The notes beneath the pieces were generated by a model. The model ran no database searches and was not told the DNA's origin. It saw nothing but the letters and a program-made list of their open reading frames with translations. Below, piece after piece: positions 22,440 through 34,643 of a stretch of 64,000 nucleotides of DNA (position 1 is the first letter of the stretch; the number at the start of each line of letters is the position of its first letter). The DNA is from Anisus vortex (Eukaryota > Mollusca > Gastropoda > Planorbidae): contig OX421506.1 of the NCBI GenBank assembly GCA_949126835.1, forward strand, positions 24,885,301-24,949,300, written 5' to 3'. Made by a program: the position numbers and the translations under genes.

Positions 22440-22860
22440 AAATTCAGAAAAGAGATGCAAGGCTCATTACTAAACAAGAGTAACACCAACAGTTAAAACA
22501 ATAAACCTAGAAACACTAGAGGACCGAAGGGCTAATAATAAAGTAGTAATAATAAATAAGGCATTACATTCTCATTTGCAAATACAACACACTAACAATC
22601 TGTTGCAATGCTCATATAAACATAGTAAGGTCAAAATACTTTCCTTATCCCTTATACGAGAACAAATGAATATATGTACACTTTCTTCCCGATTGGCATC
22701 CGAGCCTCGAATCGGTCGCTCGAACAAACCAGGGAAACCAGTAACTGAACATAATTAAAACATTTGGTAGACTATCCTCGGACCACGGATAAGCGTAGGA
22801 CGCAATAATCTTTTTTCAGTAGGAGCGCCTGTAATGTTTAAGATAAGATAAGGATACAAG
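22440..22860 (+). mobile_element. Jockey/CR1-like LINE, 3' fragment
   Basis: The plus strand matches the 3' part of the LINE at 40985-42540: 'aaaagagatgcaaggctcat', the conserved 'actagaggaccgaagggc' coding segment, and the tail 'gagcgtaggacgcaataatc'. The coding frame is broken. Confidence 0.75.
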
Positions 22861-23587
22861 AACGGCTCGTCTCATATGCAGGATGCAAGATTTGCTTTTA
22901 TAGGATACGGAAGTGGTATTTTCGAAAAGTAAGTATCAATTTAGGGTTTGTTTATATTATAGTAATCAACAAATTATGTGTATTGTGTAAGTATTGATTT
23001 TCAATTCTTTTATTGCAATTGTATACACGACCAAATTTTTTTTTATATATATTTCTTTTTTTGTGTGTGTTTAGGGTACATTATTATGTTTTTATTATTT
23101 TATTCAACTTTGGTGATTTAGAAAAAAATATTGTAATATATTACTTATTTCTTTCTCTCTTATTTTATGACTATTATAACGAGCCAATATATTAAACAAT
23201 ATTAAGAACAAAACGAGGCTGCAACGTAGCTTACAAAGTCTGCACAATTGTTTTTTTTTAATTGATATATATGTCGTCGTTTCAATTTTTTTAAATATAC
23301 TTAGCATATTATTACAAGTTGTAAACAGAAATCATAAGATACCTTTGCATTTTTAAATGAATGGTACCGAAGAAGCCATCTTCCCAATCACTACTTGAAA
23401 GCAAATTATTATCAGAGTCATGCAAACGTCGGACATCAAGGCAGAAGTTTTGCAGCCTAAAAAAAAAAAGTCATATCACTATATTATTATAAAATAACCT
23501 ACATTCCGTTTGAGAAGGAACACTGAACATGTACATTCTTGTAAGATTAAAGTAAATAGAAAAAATAACCTGGCTATAACATTTTGC

Positions 23588-23870
23588 CTACGGCAAGGTG
23601 GCCGAGCGGTAGCTATTTCGTCTTCTCGTATCAAAGGTTCTAGGTTTGAATTCTTGTGAAGGCTGAGATTTGTTCCGTGGTTCGGATGGTCTCCCTGAGC
23701 CAAGCTAGCTCTGGTAGCTCCCTGACTTTTGTTTGAGTCAAGAAAAATACCAGGGCATTGTGCTGGCCATAAAATCCCAAAGTAAGCCATGGCCACAGAC
23801 AATGGTGAACGCTGCTTCACCGGCCCTATGGATCAATTTGGTCCGAAAGGGTTTATTTATTTGTTTGCTT
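23588..23870 (+). repeat. tRNA-derived SINE
   Basis: The head reads 'ggtggccgagcggtagc' (A box) and 'ggttctaggtttgaattc' (B box), as in a Leu/Ser-type tRNA. The body, 'gggcattgtgctggcca', is shared with other copies at 46558-46790 and 57257-57460. This is a polymerase III retroposon, not a functional tRNA. Confidence 0.8.
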
Positions 23871-24012
23871 TTATCTTGATTCTCTGGTCCTTGTAAGTTT
23901 GTTTACTCTCGTGTGGGTATTGGGGACCTGGAAATGATTAGGTGAAAAAATAACCCTACTTTCTAGTACCACTTGCATGTCAAAAAAGGGCGTCTAATAG
24001 TATGTTGTAAAT

Positions 24013-24480
24013 AGGGTCTAACACGGGCACGTACAAAATATCCATTTGGTGTGATGTTCGACACTCGTGTGGAGTTTCTGAACTCCCATCGAGCGCCTCC
24101 TCGGGTTGCGGATAGGGACATGTTTTTGTTCATTGTTTCTGGTCGCCCTGATCCTGGCATATGCATAAGAATTGTTGCTGTCGAGCTTCTGGCCTAAAAG
24201 ACTGGCGTAGTGTGTAAACCGCCTATACATTCCCATTAAGAATACACCGGCGGGCGAACGCATGGGGGCTTGCCCCCGCAGCGGGTCCGAGATCCATTAC
24301 ACTGCCGAGAGGCCACTGGTCTCGGTGGGGAGGAAACAATGGACGCTGCAATTCCGTCTCGAGAAACACCAGGTGTCTAAATGCATGTACCTATAGTATA
24401 GGATTTGTGCTACAGGGTGACAGTGCAGGTATATTGGCGATCCACCACGATAATAATCCTTAGAGAAACCGCAGTGAACA
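24013..24480. repeat. Dispersed repeat, inverted relative to 49625-49960
   Basis: The phrase 'attaagaatacaccggcggg', a phrase with 'gattatcgtggtgg' on the complement, and several others recur as reverse complement at 49625-49960. It is GC-rich compared with the flanks and has no open frame. It is probably part of a retroposon family that I cannot name. Confidence 0.6.
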
Positions 24481-24523
24481 ATCGCTGTGCGATATATATG
24501 ATAAATTATATGCGTAAACTCAA

Positions 24524-24546
24524 TAATATATATATATATATATATA
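24524..24546. repeat. Short (TA)n run
   Basis: Alternating TA over about 23 bases. Confidence 0.9.
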
Positions 24547-24613
24547 AACAAACATATAAACAAACTCACGGTAATTATATAGATTGATACTAAAAATGTG
24601 TAAAAGGCCTTAC

Positions 24614-24643
24614 CGTCTCCTGACTTTATCGCGCTGGGCAGAA
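24614..24643 (-). CDS. Candidate 30-bp microexon of the secreted orphan gene
   Basis: On the minus strand a strong pyrimidine tract, then TCTGACAG, precedes 30 bases and a GACG|GTAAGG donor. It is phase 1 in and phase 1 out, reading L-P-S-A-I-K-S-G-D. That would fit between the exons at 34362-34643 and 7710-7867 without changing frame. Short matches of this kind arise by chance, so it remains a candidate. Confidence 0.3.
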
Positions 24644-24711
24644 CTGTCAGATTAAACAAAAAGAAAAAAAAATGTTTTGATTGCATGATAATAGTATATC
24701 ACTATCTTCGC

Positions 24712-24914
24712 CAGGGGCGAAGCCACAGAAGGGGGGGGGGGCGCTGGAGGGGTCTCAGCCCCCTCCCCCTCTCCATCCCATCCCATGGTATTTTAAAAAA
24801 TAAATGTTTTATTCAGTTTTTTGCTTAAATATGTACTAAATTCCCTTAAAAGTTGGTAAATGTTTGTCACCCCTACCCCCCACCAGGGAATTTGATAAAC
24901 GTTCGTCGCCCCTG
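24712..24914. mobile_element. hAT-like MITE (203 bp)
   Basis: The ends are CAGGGGCGAAG and TCGCCCCTG, with a poly-G tract inside. Flanking 8-mers are atcttcgc (24704-24711) and atcttcag (24915-24922), matching 6/8. A related start ('ggggtgaagccacgggc') occurs near 46275. Confidence 0.6.
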
Positions 24915-25589
24915 ATCTTCAGTAATTTGACAGGAGTAAAAAAATAGTATAGTATTAGCCCATTGAATGTGTTTTAGTAACATAATTTTATATTAATAGT
25001 AGATGAACGTGTTCTGTTTTACTAGTGTTCGATAAGGTTAAGGGAATGATAACGTTAAATAAAATTATTTTATATAAATACTGGTGGTTATGCCCGTCTA
25101 AATGACGGAGAAACGAATGACTACAATGTGTTTTGTTAAAAGTGAAAAAAATACAGGACACTATTACAATGAAAAACTGTACTGAGAAAGTTCCTATCGC
25201 GTATTTAGATTTTGTTCTTTTTTTTATATTGTTTACGGCCTTTTTAATAATAATATTAAATTAACAATAATAATATTAAAAAGAAAAAGAAAACAAACAC
25301 ACAAATACCAAACTAAAAAAAAGTTAATTATATGCAAAAAGTAGCCATTCCCAAAACACACATAATTTAAAAGTAAGGGAAAACACCGGAAGGACCAAAC
25401 AACATACAGAAAGGGACATCACTCTATATTTTTTAATGGGCTCCAGTCTATAACTTTAACTCATTAGTAAAACAATATTTAAAAAAATAAATTAACGAAA
25501 TAGGCAATATTTTTCGTAAACTTAAAATTTCTTTTGGAGGACGTTTCCAATTATACATTTAACATTTTGTGCTTATCATTCAAACGGCC

Positions 25590-26200
25590 TAGTCGACTAT
25601 AGAGGACAGACAAATATAGGCCCTATATATTTCCGGCATTGACAAGTCTTAATAGGGTGTGACCTTTTAAAATGGAAGACATTTCCCGCTATTTTCGTAA
25701 ACAAAAACCATGCTTTTGGTGGTGACAATTGATTTCAACCTCGACCGCCAGTTCTAGTCTTTTAGAAATACACAAAGGCTTCAAGATTAGTTAAAAGGAA
25801 TCCGTTTCTAACATCAAAAGTGAGTAGGCGATAATTAATACTCAAAGTGTTAGTCGTGTTATGTTAAATTTAGCTAAGTTTATAAAATAAATTATTCAAG
25901 GGTTGTGTCCTTGGTTATTAAAAAAACACAATGCGTCAATTCATAAAAACTAAAAACTAAAATTATTTTGCATCAAGCAGTTGGTTTGGGACTATATATG
26001 AGTGGTTCTTTACGTCTGATATTTACAATCCATTGTTTTCTTTGGGCAACATCTTTTGGAAATTAAATAAAATGTAATACCCTTCATATTTTGGTTTCGA
26101 ATCAAATGATTGAATGGGACCGGAAATGTTTTACTATTCGACCTTTTAAGCATGCATAATCGTTAAGACTTGTCAATTGCCCGGGGTAAAATAAAACAGG
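25590..26200. repeat. Dispersed repeat shared with 38400-39030
   Basis: Both copies share, in the same order and orientation, 'cagttctagtcttttagaa' (or a close variant), 'gattagttaaaaggaatcc', 'aacatcttttggaaat' and 'gggaaatgtt' variants. Similarity is patchy, as in an old repeat pair. No coding sequence is seen. Confidence 0.7.
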
Positions 26201-26219
26201 CCTCTTTAAGCTACAGAAA

Positions 26220-28690
26220 ACAAAATGTATTAACTACAATGAACAGGAAGGTATAAGCTACTATTTTACTAAAGACTTTTAGGAAAGTAATTTAAAATAA
26301 ATCTTGTAATCGAGTAAAAAATTAACAACTTTTTATTTAACAAAATTCTAAATTGCCCGGTGTTGCTAATAGATTTACAATATTTTTTCTTTAAAGCAAT
26401 ATTAATTGAAAAAATAATATTTGTAAAAATAAAGGTATAGATCTAAATTAATTAACGTTAGAATCGCAACGGGGTCGCCCGTATGGCAGTCCGATACGTC
26501 ATCCACTTAGCTAACGAAGACAAATATCCGAAGTGAAATCGTAAAAGTATAATATGAGACAATAAGGTCATATGTCTTTAAATGAACTAATATAATTGGT
26601 TAAACACACACACTGCTTTATGTTTAGGTAACTATATATATTATATTGATTTTTAGTTTCTACTGATTAAGTAAACAATATAGGATATCTTTCTAAAGTG
26701 CATGTTTGGGTAGAGCACAACTGTCTTAGACTTGAACACAATACATGAGTAAAGATAATATTCAGATGCATTATTATATTCTCATTAAATTGTGTATTCA
26801 CTATTTCTCACATTCCCAAATTCACGGGATGTCAAGAATTCAAGTATTCTACAACTAAAATTGTGGCTGAATTCTATAGGCATATAATATCAGCAACTAC
26901 CTAATTACATAGAGATGAGGTGAGCGATAGATTGTTAATTTACTAGTTCTTTTTTGTTTCAGAAATTAACCCAAACTTCCCCCGTGGGGGAAGTTGTAGA
27001 GGTATAAACCTACCATGTCTCTCAACGTTTCAAGCAAACTGTCCCTGGACAAAAAGTAATTTCAAATCAGAATAGGAAAGGTAGCAACCATAATGTCAAG
27101 GAATAAATCATCTGACTTACGATAAGGACGATAACCTTCATGTGCTAGACACACGTGCTCAGCACACTATTTTATGGAAGCGATACTTGGCTATATATTC
27201 CAAGCAAACAAGGGGGATCAACAGCTTTCAACTGAAATGATTGAATAGTAGCCTACACATCAAATTTCAGAACAGAGTAACCAACGTGGAACTGCTCAGA
27301 AAAAGCAACATAGGGAGCATAAACTCAAGGCTGAGTGTGAGGCACCTATGGTAAAAAAAAAAAAAGCCATGTCCTTAGAATGGGCGCCAAACATATTCAT
27401 AGAACAAGGCTGTACGGCGAAGCAGTACGCCGTTTCGGCGTGTTCGTTGAGGCAACTCCGGTTCTGCGCTGGACAATTTGGCGCGATGGAATACAAAATA
27501 TCACATCGTTTATAAAACGTAACATAATAACTTCATTTGAGAAAAACAATTTTTTTTTGTATACTCAATGAAGGAATAGTAAATCAATATTATAGTTTTA
27601 GAATGCACTTCAATGCTAATATGGGACTATAACATTTTCATAATCAATTATTTTTTTTAATAAACGATGATACAAACAGTAAAAAAGTGACAGATTTAAA
27701 CAATGTATTATATATTCATCGTCTTGGATGGGAATCTTATTTGGTGTCCACACTTAGAACGCCATATGTGAAAATTACGCGTGCTTCGTTTTTAATATAA
27801 AGGATCTGATCCATTGTATTTGGCATCGTTGGAAAGAGCCCTCGCTCTCTCTCATAAAAAAAAAAATCTAAATATCATTGGTCTTTAAAAAAGAGAAACT
27901 CACCCAAATTTAATGTTTACATTATTAGTATTCTATCGGCAAATGTCGTGTAAACAAGCGATGCAATGGACACAATCTCACCATTTAAATGAACGCTACG
28001 GGCACGTGACTTGATTAAACTAACCCATTAGTCTATGTTTGTTTTGTAAAATTGGCAGCTTCCGTAAAAAGAGGATATATTAATGTCATGTATATTGTTT
28101 TTCCAAGAATTGGAACACGCAATGTTTATTCTTCTCTCTCTCTCTTTTTTCACTACACACCATATTAGGACGTTTAGTAGGAAAACGAAAGATTTTAGGT
28201 AATGTTGGGATTCTGTGTTGATCTCTAATTCTCAGGGTCTGGGAACGACTCATTATTTAATAGGGGAAGTTCCTATCGTTTTTGCTATGAGTTTTGTAAT
28301 GATACCATGATTTTCACCCCTACTGGTAATGGGTCTGTCCCTTGCACCACTCGGATGGTATTTAATGATTTGTTTTGTCTGAAAGACAGAGAGTTTCAAA
28401 ATATGTTCCTTTGAGAACGTTTGTGTTTGCACTATTTTATTCTAACTGTACATAATAGATATATTGTATATATTGAACATATCACCTGAAATAAACTATC
28501 AACAACAGTTACACTGAAGCTTCCTTGTCAAGTTACTATTCTATTGTGTTGTATACATTACTATAAGATTTATCTACTACTCTAATGCCCAAGAAAGGAA
28601 ATGTTGGAATACAAATACTGAGTTTGTGCCCAGGACTATAAGAAGAGTTCGTGTAATACTGAAACATAAATACTAATAATTAAAGTCTCC
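26220..28690. other. Intronic AT-rich DNA, no supported gene
   Basis: No recognisable coding sequence. The stretch 27800-28020 shares phrases with 35090-35300 (an NN-cgttcgaaagagc-type core and 'catgtaaacaa'), so a diverged dispersed repeat is likely. Confidence 0.35.
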
Positions 28691-31640
28691 CCTAGGACTA
28701 ACGAGAATTATCAGCAAGATCTACACAGCTCCGGCTCCTGAAGGTGTCGTAGCTAGGGTCAGGGTTCTGCCGAAGCTCTAGTGGGAGGTGATTCCATGCG
28801 TAGGAGGATGAGCGTTGGCCAGCGGACAATAGCCTCACACGAGGGATCCGCAGAGTAAGGGCGTCAGAAGCCGAACGAAGTGGGCGGGTTTGGGTGTAGA
28901 GCTCAAGACAGGAGCGAAGATAATACGGGGCAGAGTTATTCAGGCTTTTATAGCTGAGAGAAGCCAGCTTATATGAGATCAGGTTGTTGATGGGTAGCCA
29001 ATGAAGAGATCGGAGCAGAGGAGTGATATTATTTGACTTCTTCTTCTTGTGGACTAATTGGACTGCGCAGTTCTGGATACGTTGGAGTCCTTGAAGGGAG
29101 GAGGCCGAGAGACCAGCCAAGAGCGAATTGCAATAGCCCAAGCGGGAAAAGAGGAGAGAGATAGTGAGCTTAACATAAGCTTCCTTGGTGAGATAACGAC
29201 GGATGGCGGCAAATCGACGCAGATGAAAGAAGCAGATTTTGGTGAGGAAGTTGATGTTCGGCTGCATGGACAGCGTGGAGTCCAGATAGACGCCAATGCT
29301 CTTGACAGTCGGGGAGAAAGGCACAGTTGCGTCAGCCAGGTGAAGATCGCACGCAGTGAGGGAAACGACCCTCTGTGTCGTACTGACGATGAGAGCTTCA
29401 GTCTTCTCACTGTTAAGCTCTGGATGTCCAGGAAACAGATGAAGATGGAAGCAAGGAGCCCGTCGAAGTCTTAGCAGACTCAGTACTGTTATAGAGCTGG
29501 GTGTCATCGGCCAAATAATGATATTTGAGGTTGTGGAGTTCGATGACAAAGGAGAGGGGGTGAGTGTAAAAGGTGAAAAGAACTGGGCCGGGGACAGACC
29601 CCTGTGGCACACCATGAATAGGCTGGGAGAATATGGACTCAATCATAACGGTCTGGGAGCGATTCTGAAGATAGCTTGTAAACCATGTGAGGGCGATGTC
29701 ATGAATGCCAAATGTAGAGCTTAGGCGATCAATAAGTCGGTGGTGGTCAATCAAGGCGAAGACAGTGGACAAATCAAGCTGCACAAGGGCAGAGACAAGA
29801 CCTCTGTCTGAGGCGTTTAGGAGGTCAGTGGTGATCCGCAGAAGCTGTAATGGTGGCGATTTGCGGACTGGTGTGCGGGCATCAGCAAATGCAGTGACAG
29901 GTGGGCATTTAACTGCTCGAGGATAACACGCTCCATGATTGTGGAAAGGAAGGGTAGGTTGGATACTGGGCAGTAGTTCGTGCACTCATTCACGTCGAGT
30001 CCGGGCTTCTTTAAGAGTGGGCGGACAATGGCGGATTTGAAGCATCCGGGACCACACCCGTGGATAGAGAGGTGTTAATGCTGTCGGTGATGAACGTCAG
30101 AACACATGTCCAAGCACGTGGTAAACAGAAAGCCGGACATAGGGTCAAGCTCGCAAGTCTTGATGGGGGTCCTTGTGATGATGCGCTTGACAAGGTCAAT
30201 GGTTACAGGCTGGAAGGAGGTGAGAGGGGAGCCCGAGAAGGAAGGAGAGGGTGGAGATGGGCTGTAGGCATCATGATCCAGGGAAGAGCGCAGTGTCTCT
30301 AACTTCTCCTTAAAGAACTGTGAGAAGTGATCAGGGAGGTTGTCGAGTGGGTTTGTGGTGTGGAGTGGCGAGGAGGTAGAAGAGCCGAGAAGGGTGGACA
30401 AAAAGAAGTAAAGTTTCATGGGCGACGAGGCATGCTTAATACGGTCATGGAATTGCAGGACCTTGGCAGCGGTGATGGCTTCATTGACGAGGAGTCGCTT
30501 TTCCCTGAAGATCTGGCAGTTGACCTCGAGGCCAGAGAGTCGCTATGCGCGCTCCGAGCGTCGTCGTTCTTGCTTGGCAGATTTGACGTCATCAGAAAAC
30601 CAAGGAGCTGGCCGTCGTTCCGAGACTGCACACAAAGATGGCGGGGCGGGCCTGTCAAGAAGCTGACGTAGAGTCAGGTTCAAGATGAGGGCCGGGTCAG
30701 AAGGTGGGTCATGCTGAGCGTGAAGCGTGCCAGCCTCCGCACTGAAGGCAACAGTGTCTATAGCTCGCAGCTTGCGGCGAGTGACCATCTTGCGCTTCCT
30801 GGCCGGCCTGGTGATGTTGACGATGAAGCTGACAGCAGACTCAGAGACGAGATGATCGCAGGCGACGAGGCTGGAGACCAGGTTTTCAGAAGGTCTGGTG
30901 ACGATCCTGTCCAGAATGTGCCAGTGGTCGTGGGAGGGTAATGGGACGACCCGGTTCGAGGCTTTAGCTGCCCAGTAGTGCACGGGCCCGCTTGGTGTTG
31001 ACATTAGAGGGGCAGTCCCAGTTCATATTAAAGTCACCCAGGACGATAGTGCTATGAGAGGTCACATTGTAATTGTCGAGTGCCAGTGCGAACTCGTCGA
31101 AAAAAGTTGCTTCACTTAGCCTGTTCTTGGCATTAGGGGAGGCGATATATACAAAGGAAGGAGAGGGTGGTGGTAGTGTCCACTGTCATTTCGACAGCCT
31201 TGAAGGTGGTGTGGGAAAAGATGAAGGTGTCGGAGAATGAATAAGTAGCATGCAGTTGTTGCTTGTATATAACTGCAATACCTCCACCCGCACCAGAGGG
31301 CGGGGAAAGAAAGCAGTGAGGTAACCAACAGGAGTAAATTCTTGAATCTTGTGGTCATCCCCAGGCCGTAGCCATGTCTCGGTGATAAACAGTATGTAAA
31401 GATTGTTCTCAACGATGTAGTCGGAAATTACGTCAGCCTTCCCGACAGGGTTGACCGACTGGGAATTTAGCAGACAAACGCCCAGTTTGTTTTTTGTAGC
31501 TTTGTGGGGATGTGCAAATGTAGTAGGCACAGATTGGAAAGAATCGAACACACCCGCAACAGGAGTAGCCAAGACAGATTTGGGAGACAGGCCATGCCAA
31601 ATGCGATGAAGACGTCAAGCCAAGCCCTGGTCCCGCATCT
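28690..31640 (-). mobile_element. CR1/L2-group LINE, nearly full length, degenerate
   Basis: On the minus strand, a broken frame from 31572 shows an AP-endonuclease start (LLNSQSVNPVGKADVI, LFITETWL). Next comes the inter-domain region with APWFSDDVK and KQERRRSERA (about 30550). The RT follows with VPQGSVPGPVLF and a YHYLADDTQLY active site near 29560. The C-terminal block has LHWLPINNLI, YKSLNNSAPYYL and AWNHLPLELR, ending near 28700. These motifs mark the CR1/L2 group. Several frameshifts and stops make the copy non-functional. It is clearly GC-richer than its surroundings, so it may be a relatively recent arrival. It sits in the long intron of the putative orphan gene. Confidence 0.9.
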
Positions 31641-31949
31641 CGTTGGTGGTCGACGATCTACGCCAAGGCAACGAATAATTTGAATTCTTTTTTATCAACA
31701 CGGGTATCGCGCTCCGAGCATATTTTACCAATGTTAAGCAGACATCTTTGATTCATTTTAAAAACAATTAAGAAGATCGGAATAAGCAACTAAACACAAC
31801 ACACATTGCTACCTGCTGGCGACATGACGAAATGTTTGGCTTGCAGATAAAGGACAGTCTCATCACTGTGCCAATTTTTTTAAACAATTTATGAGAGGTT
31901 GCCAGGAAAATTCATGGTTTCAAAAAATAAAGAAACTAAATTTGATATT

Positions 31950-33400
31950 TCTCATATTCAGGTTTCAGACAGGAAGTAGAGTAAAATGCTTACAGCTAAG
32001 AGACAATTTCTCCGATTTTCAATGCGGTTCAGCAATAAGATCACTACAAGGATCACTAAATAACTCAAAATGACCATTTGGCGCAATGCGGTTCAGCATT
32101 AAGATCACTACACGGATTACTAAATATTTCAAAATGACCATGGGGTGCAATGCGGTTCAGCATTCAGATCACTACAAGGATCACTAAATAACTCAAAATG
32201 ACCATGGCGCGCAATGCGGCTCAACATTCAGATCACTACAAGGATCACTAAATATTTCTAAATGACCATGGGGCGCAATGCGGTTCAGCATTCAAATCAC
32301 TACAAGGATAACTAAATATTTCAAAATGACCATGGCGCGCAATGCGGTTCAGCATTCAGATCACTACAAGGATAACTAAATATTTAAAAATGACCATGGC
32401 GCGCAATGCGGCTCAACATTCAGATCACTACAAGGATCACTAAATATTTCTAAATGACCATGGGGCGCAATGCGGCTCAACATTCAGATCACTACAAGGA
32501 TCACTAAATATTTCTAAATGACCATGGGGCGCAATGCGGTTCAGCATTCAGATTACTACAAGGATAACTAAATATTTCAAAATGACCATGGCGCGCAATG
32601 CGGTTCAGCATTCAGATCACTACAAGGATAACTAAATATTTAAAAATGACCATGGCGCGCAATGCGGCTCAACATTCAGATCACTACAAGGATCACTAAA
32701 TATTTCTAAATGACCATGGGGCGCAATGCGGCTCAACATTCAGATCACTACAAGGATCACTAAATATTTCTAAATGACCATGGGGCGCAATGCGGTTCAG
32801 CATTCAGATTACTACAAGGATAACTAAATATTTCAAAATGACCATGGCGCGCAATGCGGCTCAACATTCAGATAACTACAAGGCTTATTAAATATTTCAA
32901 AATGACCATAGGGCGCAATTTGGTTCAGCACACTGATCACTACAAGGATCACAACATATTTCAAAATGACCATGGGGCGCAATGCGGTTCAGCATTCAGA
33001 TCACTACAAGAATCACTAAATAACTCAAAATGACCAATGGGCGCAATGCGGTTCAGCATTCAGATCACTACAAGGAACACTAAATATTTCAAAAAGACCA
33101 TGATGCGCAATGCGGTTCAGCATTCAGATAACTACAATGATCACTAAATATTTCAAAATGATCATGGGGCGTAATGCGGTTCAGCAATCAGATCACTACA
33201 AGGATCACTAAATATTTCAAAATGACCATGGGACGCAATGCAGTTCAGCCTTCAGATCACTACAAGGATCACTAAATATTTCAATTGATTATGGGGCGCA
33301 ATGCGGTTCAGCATTCAGATCACTAAAAGGATCACTAAAAAACTCAAAATGACCATGGGGCGCAACGCGGCTCAATTCGTGGTCGAGGGTCACACATTTG
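31950..33400. repeat. 64-bp satellite-like tandem array, about 21 units
   Basis: The word 'aatgcggttcagcattcaga' recurs at 32021, 32085, 32149, 32213 and onward every 64 bases to about 33365. Unit variants (ggttcagc versus ggctcaac; tttcaaaatg, tttctaaatg, tttaaaaatg) repeat in a four-unit order from 32405 to 32840, a 256-bp higher-order repeat. The flanks ('aggtttcagacagg' on the left, 'ttcgtggt' on the right) also surround a single unit at 37595-37760. Confidence 0.95.
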
Positions 33401-33539
33401 GAATAGTTAATGATGAGTGGACCTTGCCGAGACCAATTACTTACGATGGTTTTGGCCTTGCGCCCAGTCAACAATGAATATGATTGTTCCAACAATTTTT
33501 TGAAGCTGACCATCAACGGTTACGTGCTAAATTCGGAAT

Positions 33540-33840
33540 GGATCACGTAGATATTTGGACATTGCATTCGTGTGGTTTGGTGGCATTCGTGCGGTATAAT
33601 CATCTTTCAGCCAGGAAATACGATGGCTCAATAGCTGACTCCTAATAATAGGCCTACTTTTTTCTTGTATGATAAATGGTATGATAGTGTGCGTGAATGT
33701 CTATTGTGTTTGAGTACAAATGGTTCTTTAATATTTTATTTTAGGTATGCTGAAAGACGGAATTTATGTAATCAAGTCAATTTTCCATTCATTTGGATCA
33801 ATAAAGCAATCTTATATTATCTTATCTTATCTTTATAAGG
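33540..33840. repeat. Dispersed repeat shared with 52000-52260
   Basis: The shared core includes 'gctgaaagacggaatttatg', 'aatgtctattgtg' and a tail of 'caataaagnaatcttat' type ending in TCTTA repeats. This looks like the 3' end of a retroposon. Confidence 0.7.
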
Positions 33841-34361
33841 ATGTGACTTTGTGTATGAAGAATTCGTTCGTAAAGACCAGCCATTAGTAAAACGTAAAAA
33901 AGTATGTGGACACTGATAACAGAATCAGTAAGATCGTTCAAACTTATAGAAGCAGAAACGTAATAGAATACTCATTAGCCAATAATTATTAATGGAGCCA
34001 TTAAACCTTGTGCTTCGTTCATTTAAAAAGAAAAAAAAGTTATTTCTGACCGATAAGCCTTTATACATTAAAATACACTGTGTTTTTATGTTAATATAGT
34101 TACTATTTGATATAATAACACCATATAAAAACGAAAATATAATAGTTAAATAGTTCTATATCTGCATTAAAATACATTTTTTAAACTGTTATTATTTACT
34201 ATTTGTTTAATATATTTTTTGTAAGGTATTGTTTTACTTTTAATTGAATAATGTGCTATGTTTTTATGTCAGGCGCCGAAACGGAAGGCGACAAAATGTC
34301 CCGTACCGCTGAACGGAGAGCTAGAAAACTACAAATTAAAAATAAATACAACCTTACTTAC
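33840..34361. other. Intronic AT-rich DNA, no gene seen
   Basis: Nothing recognisable lies between the repeat at 33840 and the exon at 34362. Confidence 0.5.
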
Positions 34362-34643
34362 CATCATATCGATAAGTGTACGATGCACTTCTCCTACATC
34401 CCCTGTATTCTTCGTATGAAACTTTGAAGTATTCCTCAAATGGAATCTCACGGGCAATTATGATTTTGACGCAGTTTGTTTTCGTTATAGCGAGAAGCCA
34501 AGAAAACGAAACGGTCAAAGTTTGGTTTGATAAATTATATACACACCACTCTATAATGTCATCTTTGCTGAGCAGAAATGGACGGCGAGACTCTCTTAAA
34601 TTTATTCGGTCTTTGTTTACAAAAAGTTGTTCATCTGCTTTAG
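34362..34643 (-). CDS. Exon of the secreted orphan gene, Cys/Trp domain (putative)
   Basis: A TTTTTTTCCAG acceptor and a GATG|GTAAGTAAGG donor, both strong, bound 282 open bases: phase 1 in, 93 codons, phase 1 out. The peptide starts K-A-D-E-Q-L-F-V and contains IEWCVYNLSNQT, SFSWLLAI, CVKIII and a C-terminal YRGCRRSASYTY. Two N-glycosylation sequons (NLS, NQT), three cysteines and alternating hydrophobics suggest a beta-sheet, Ig-like extracellular domain, but I do not recognise the family. The incoming phase joins the 39260-39479 exon to give an alanine. The start of translation lies far upstream at 44188. Confidence 0.65.

Noticed and set aside
27118..27145. 24-bp in-phase exon before a GTAAGTCAG donor
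   Set aside because: The acceptor has no pyrimidine tract, and matches this short are common by chance.
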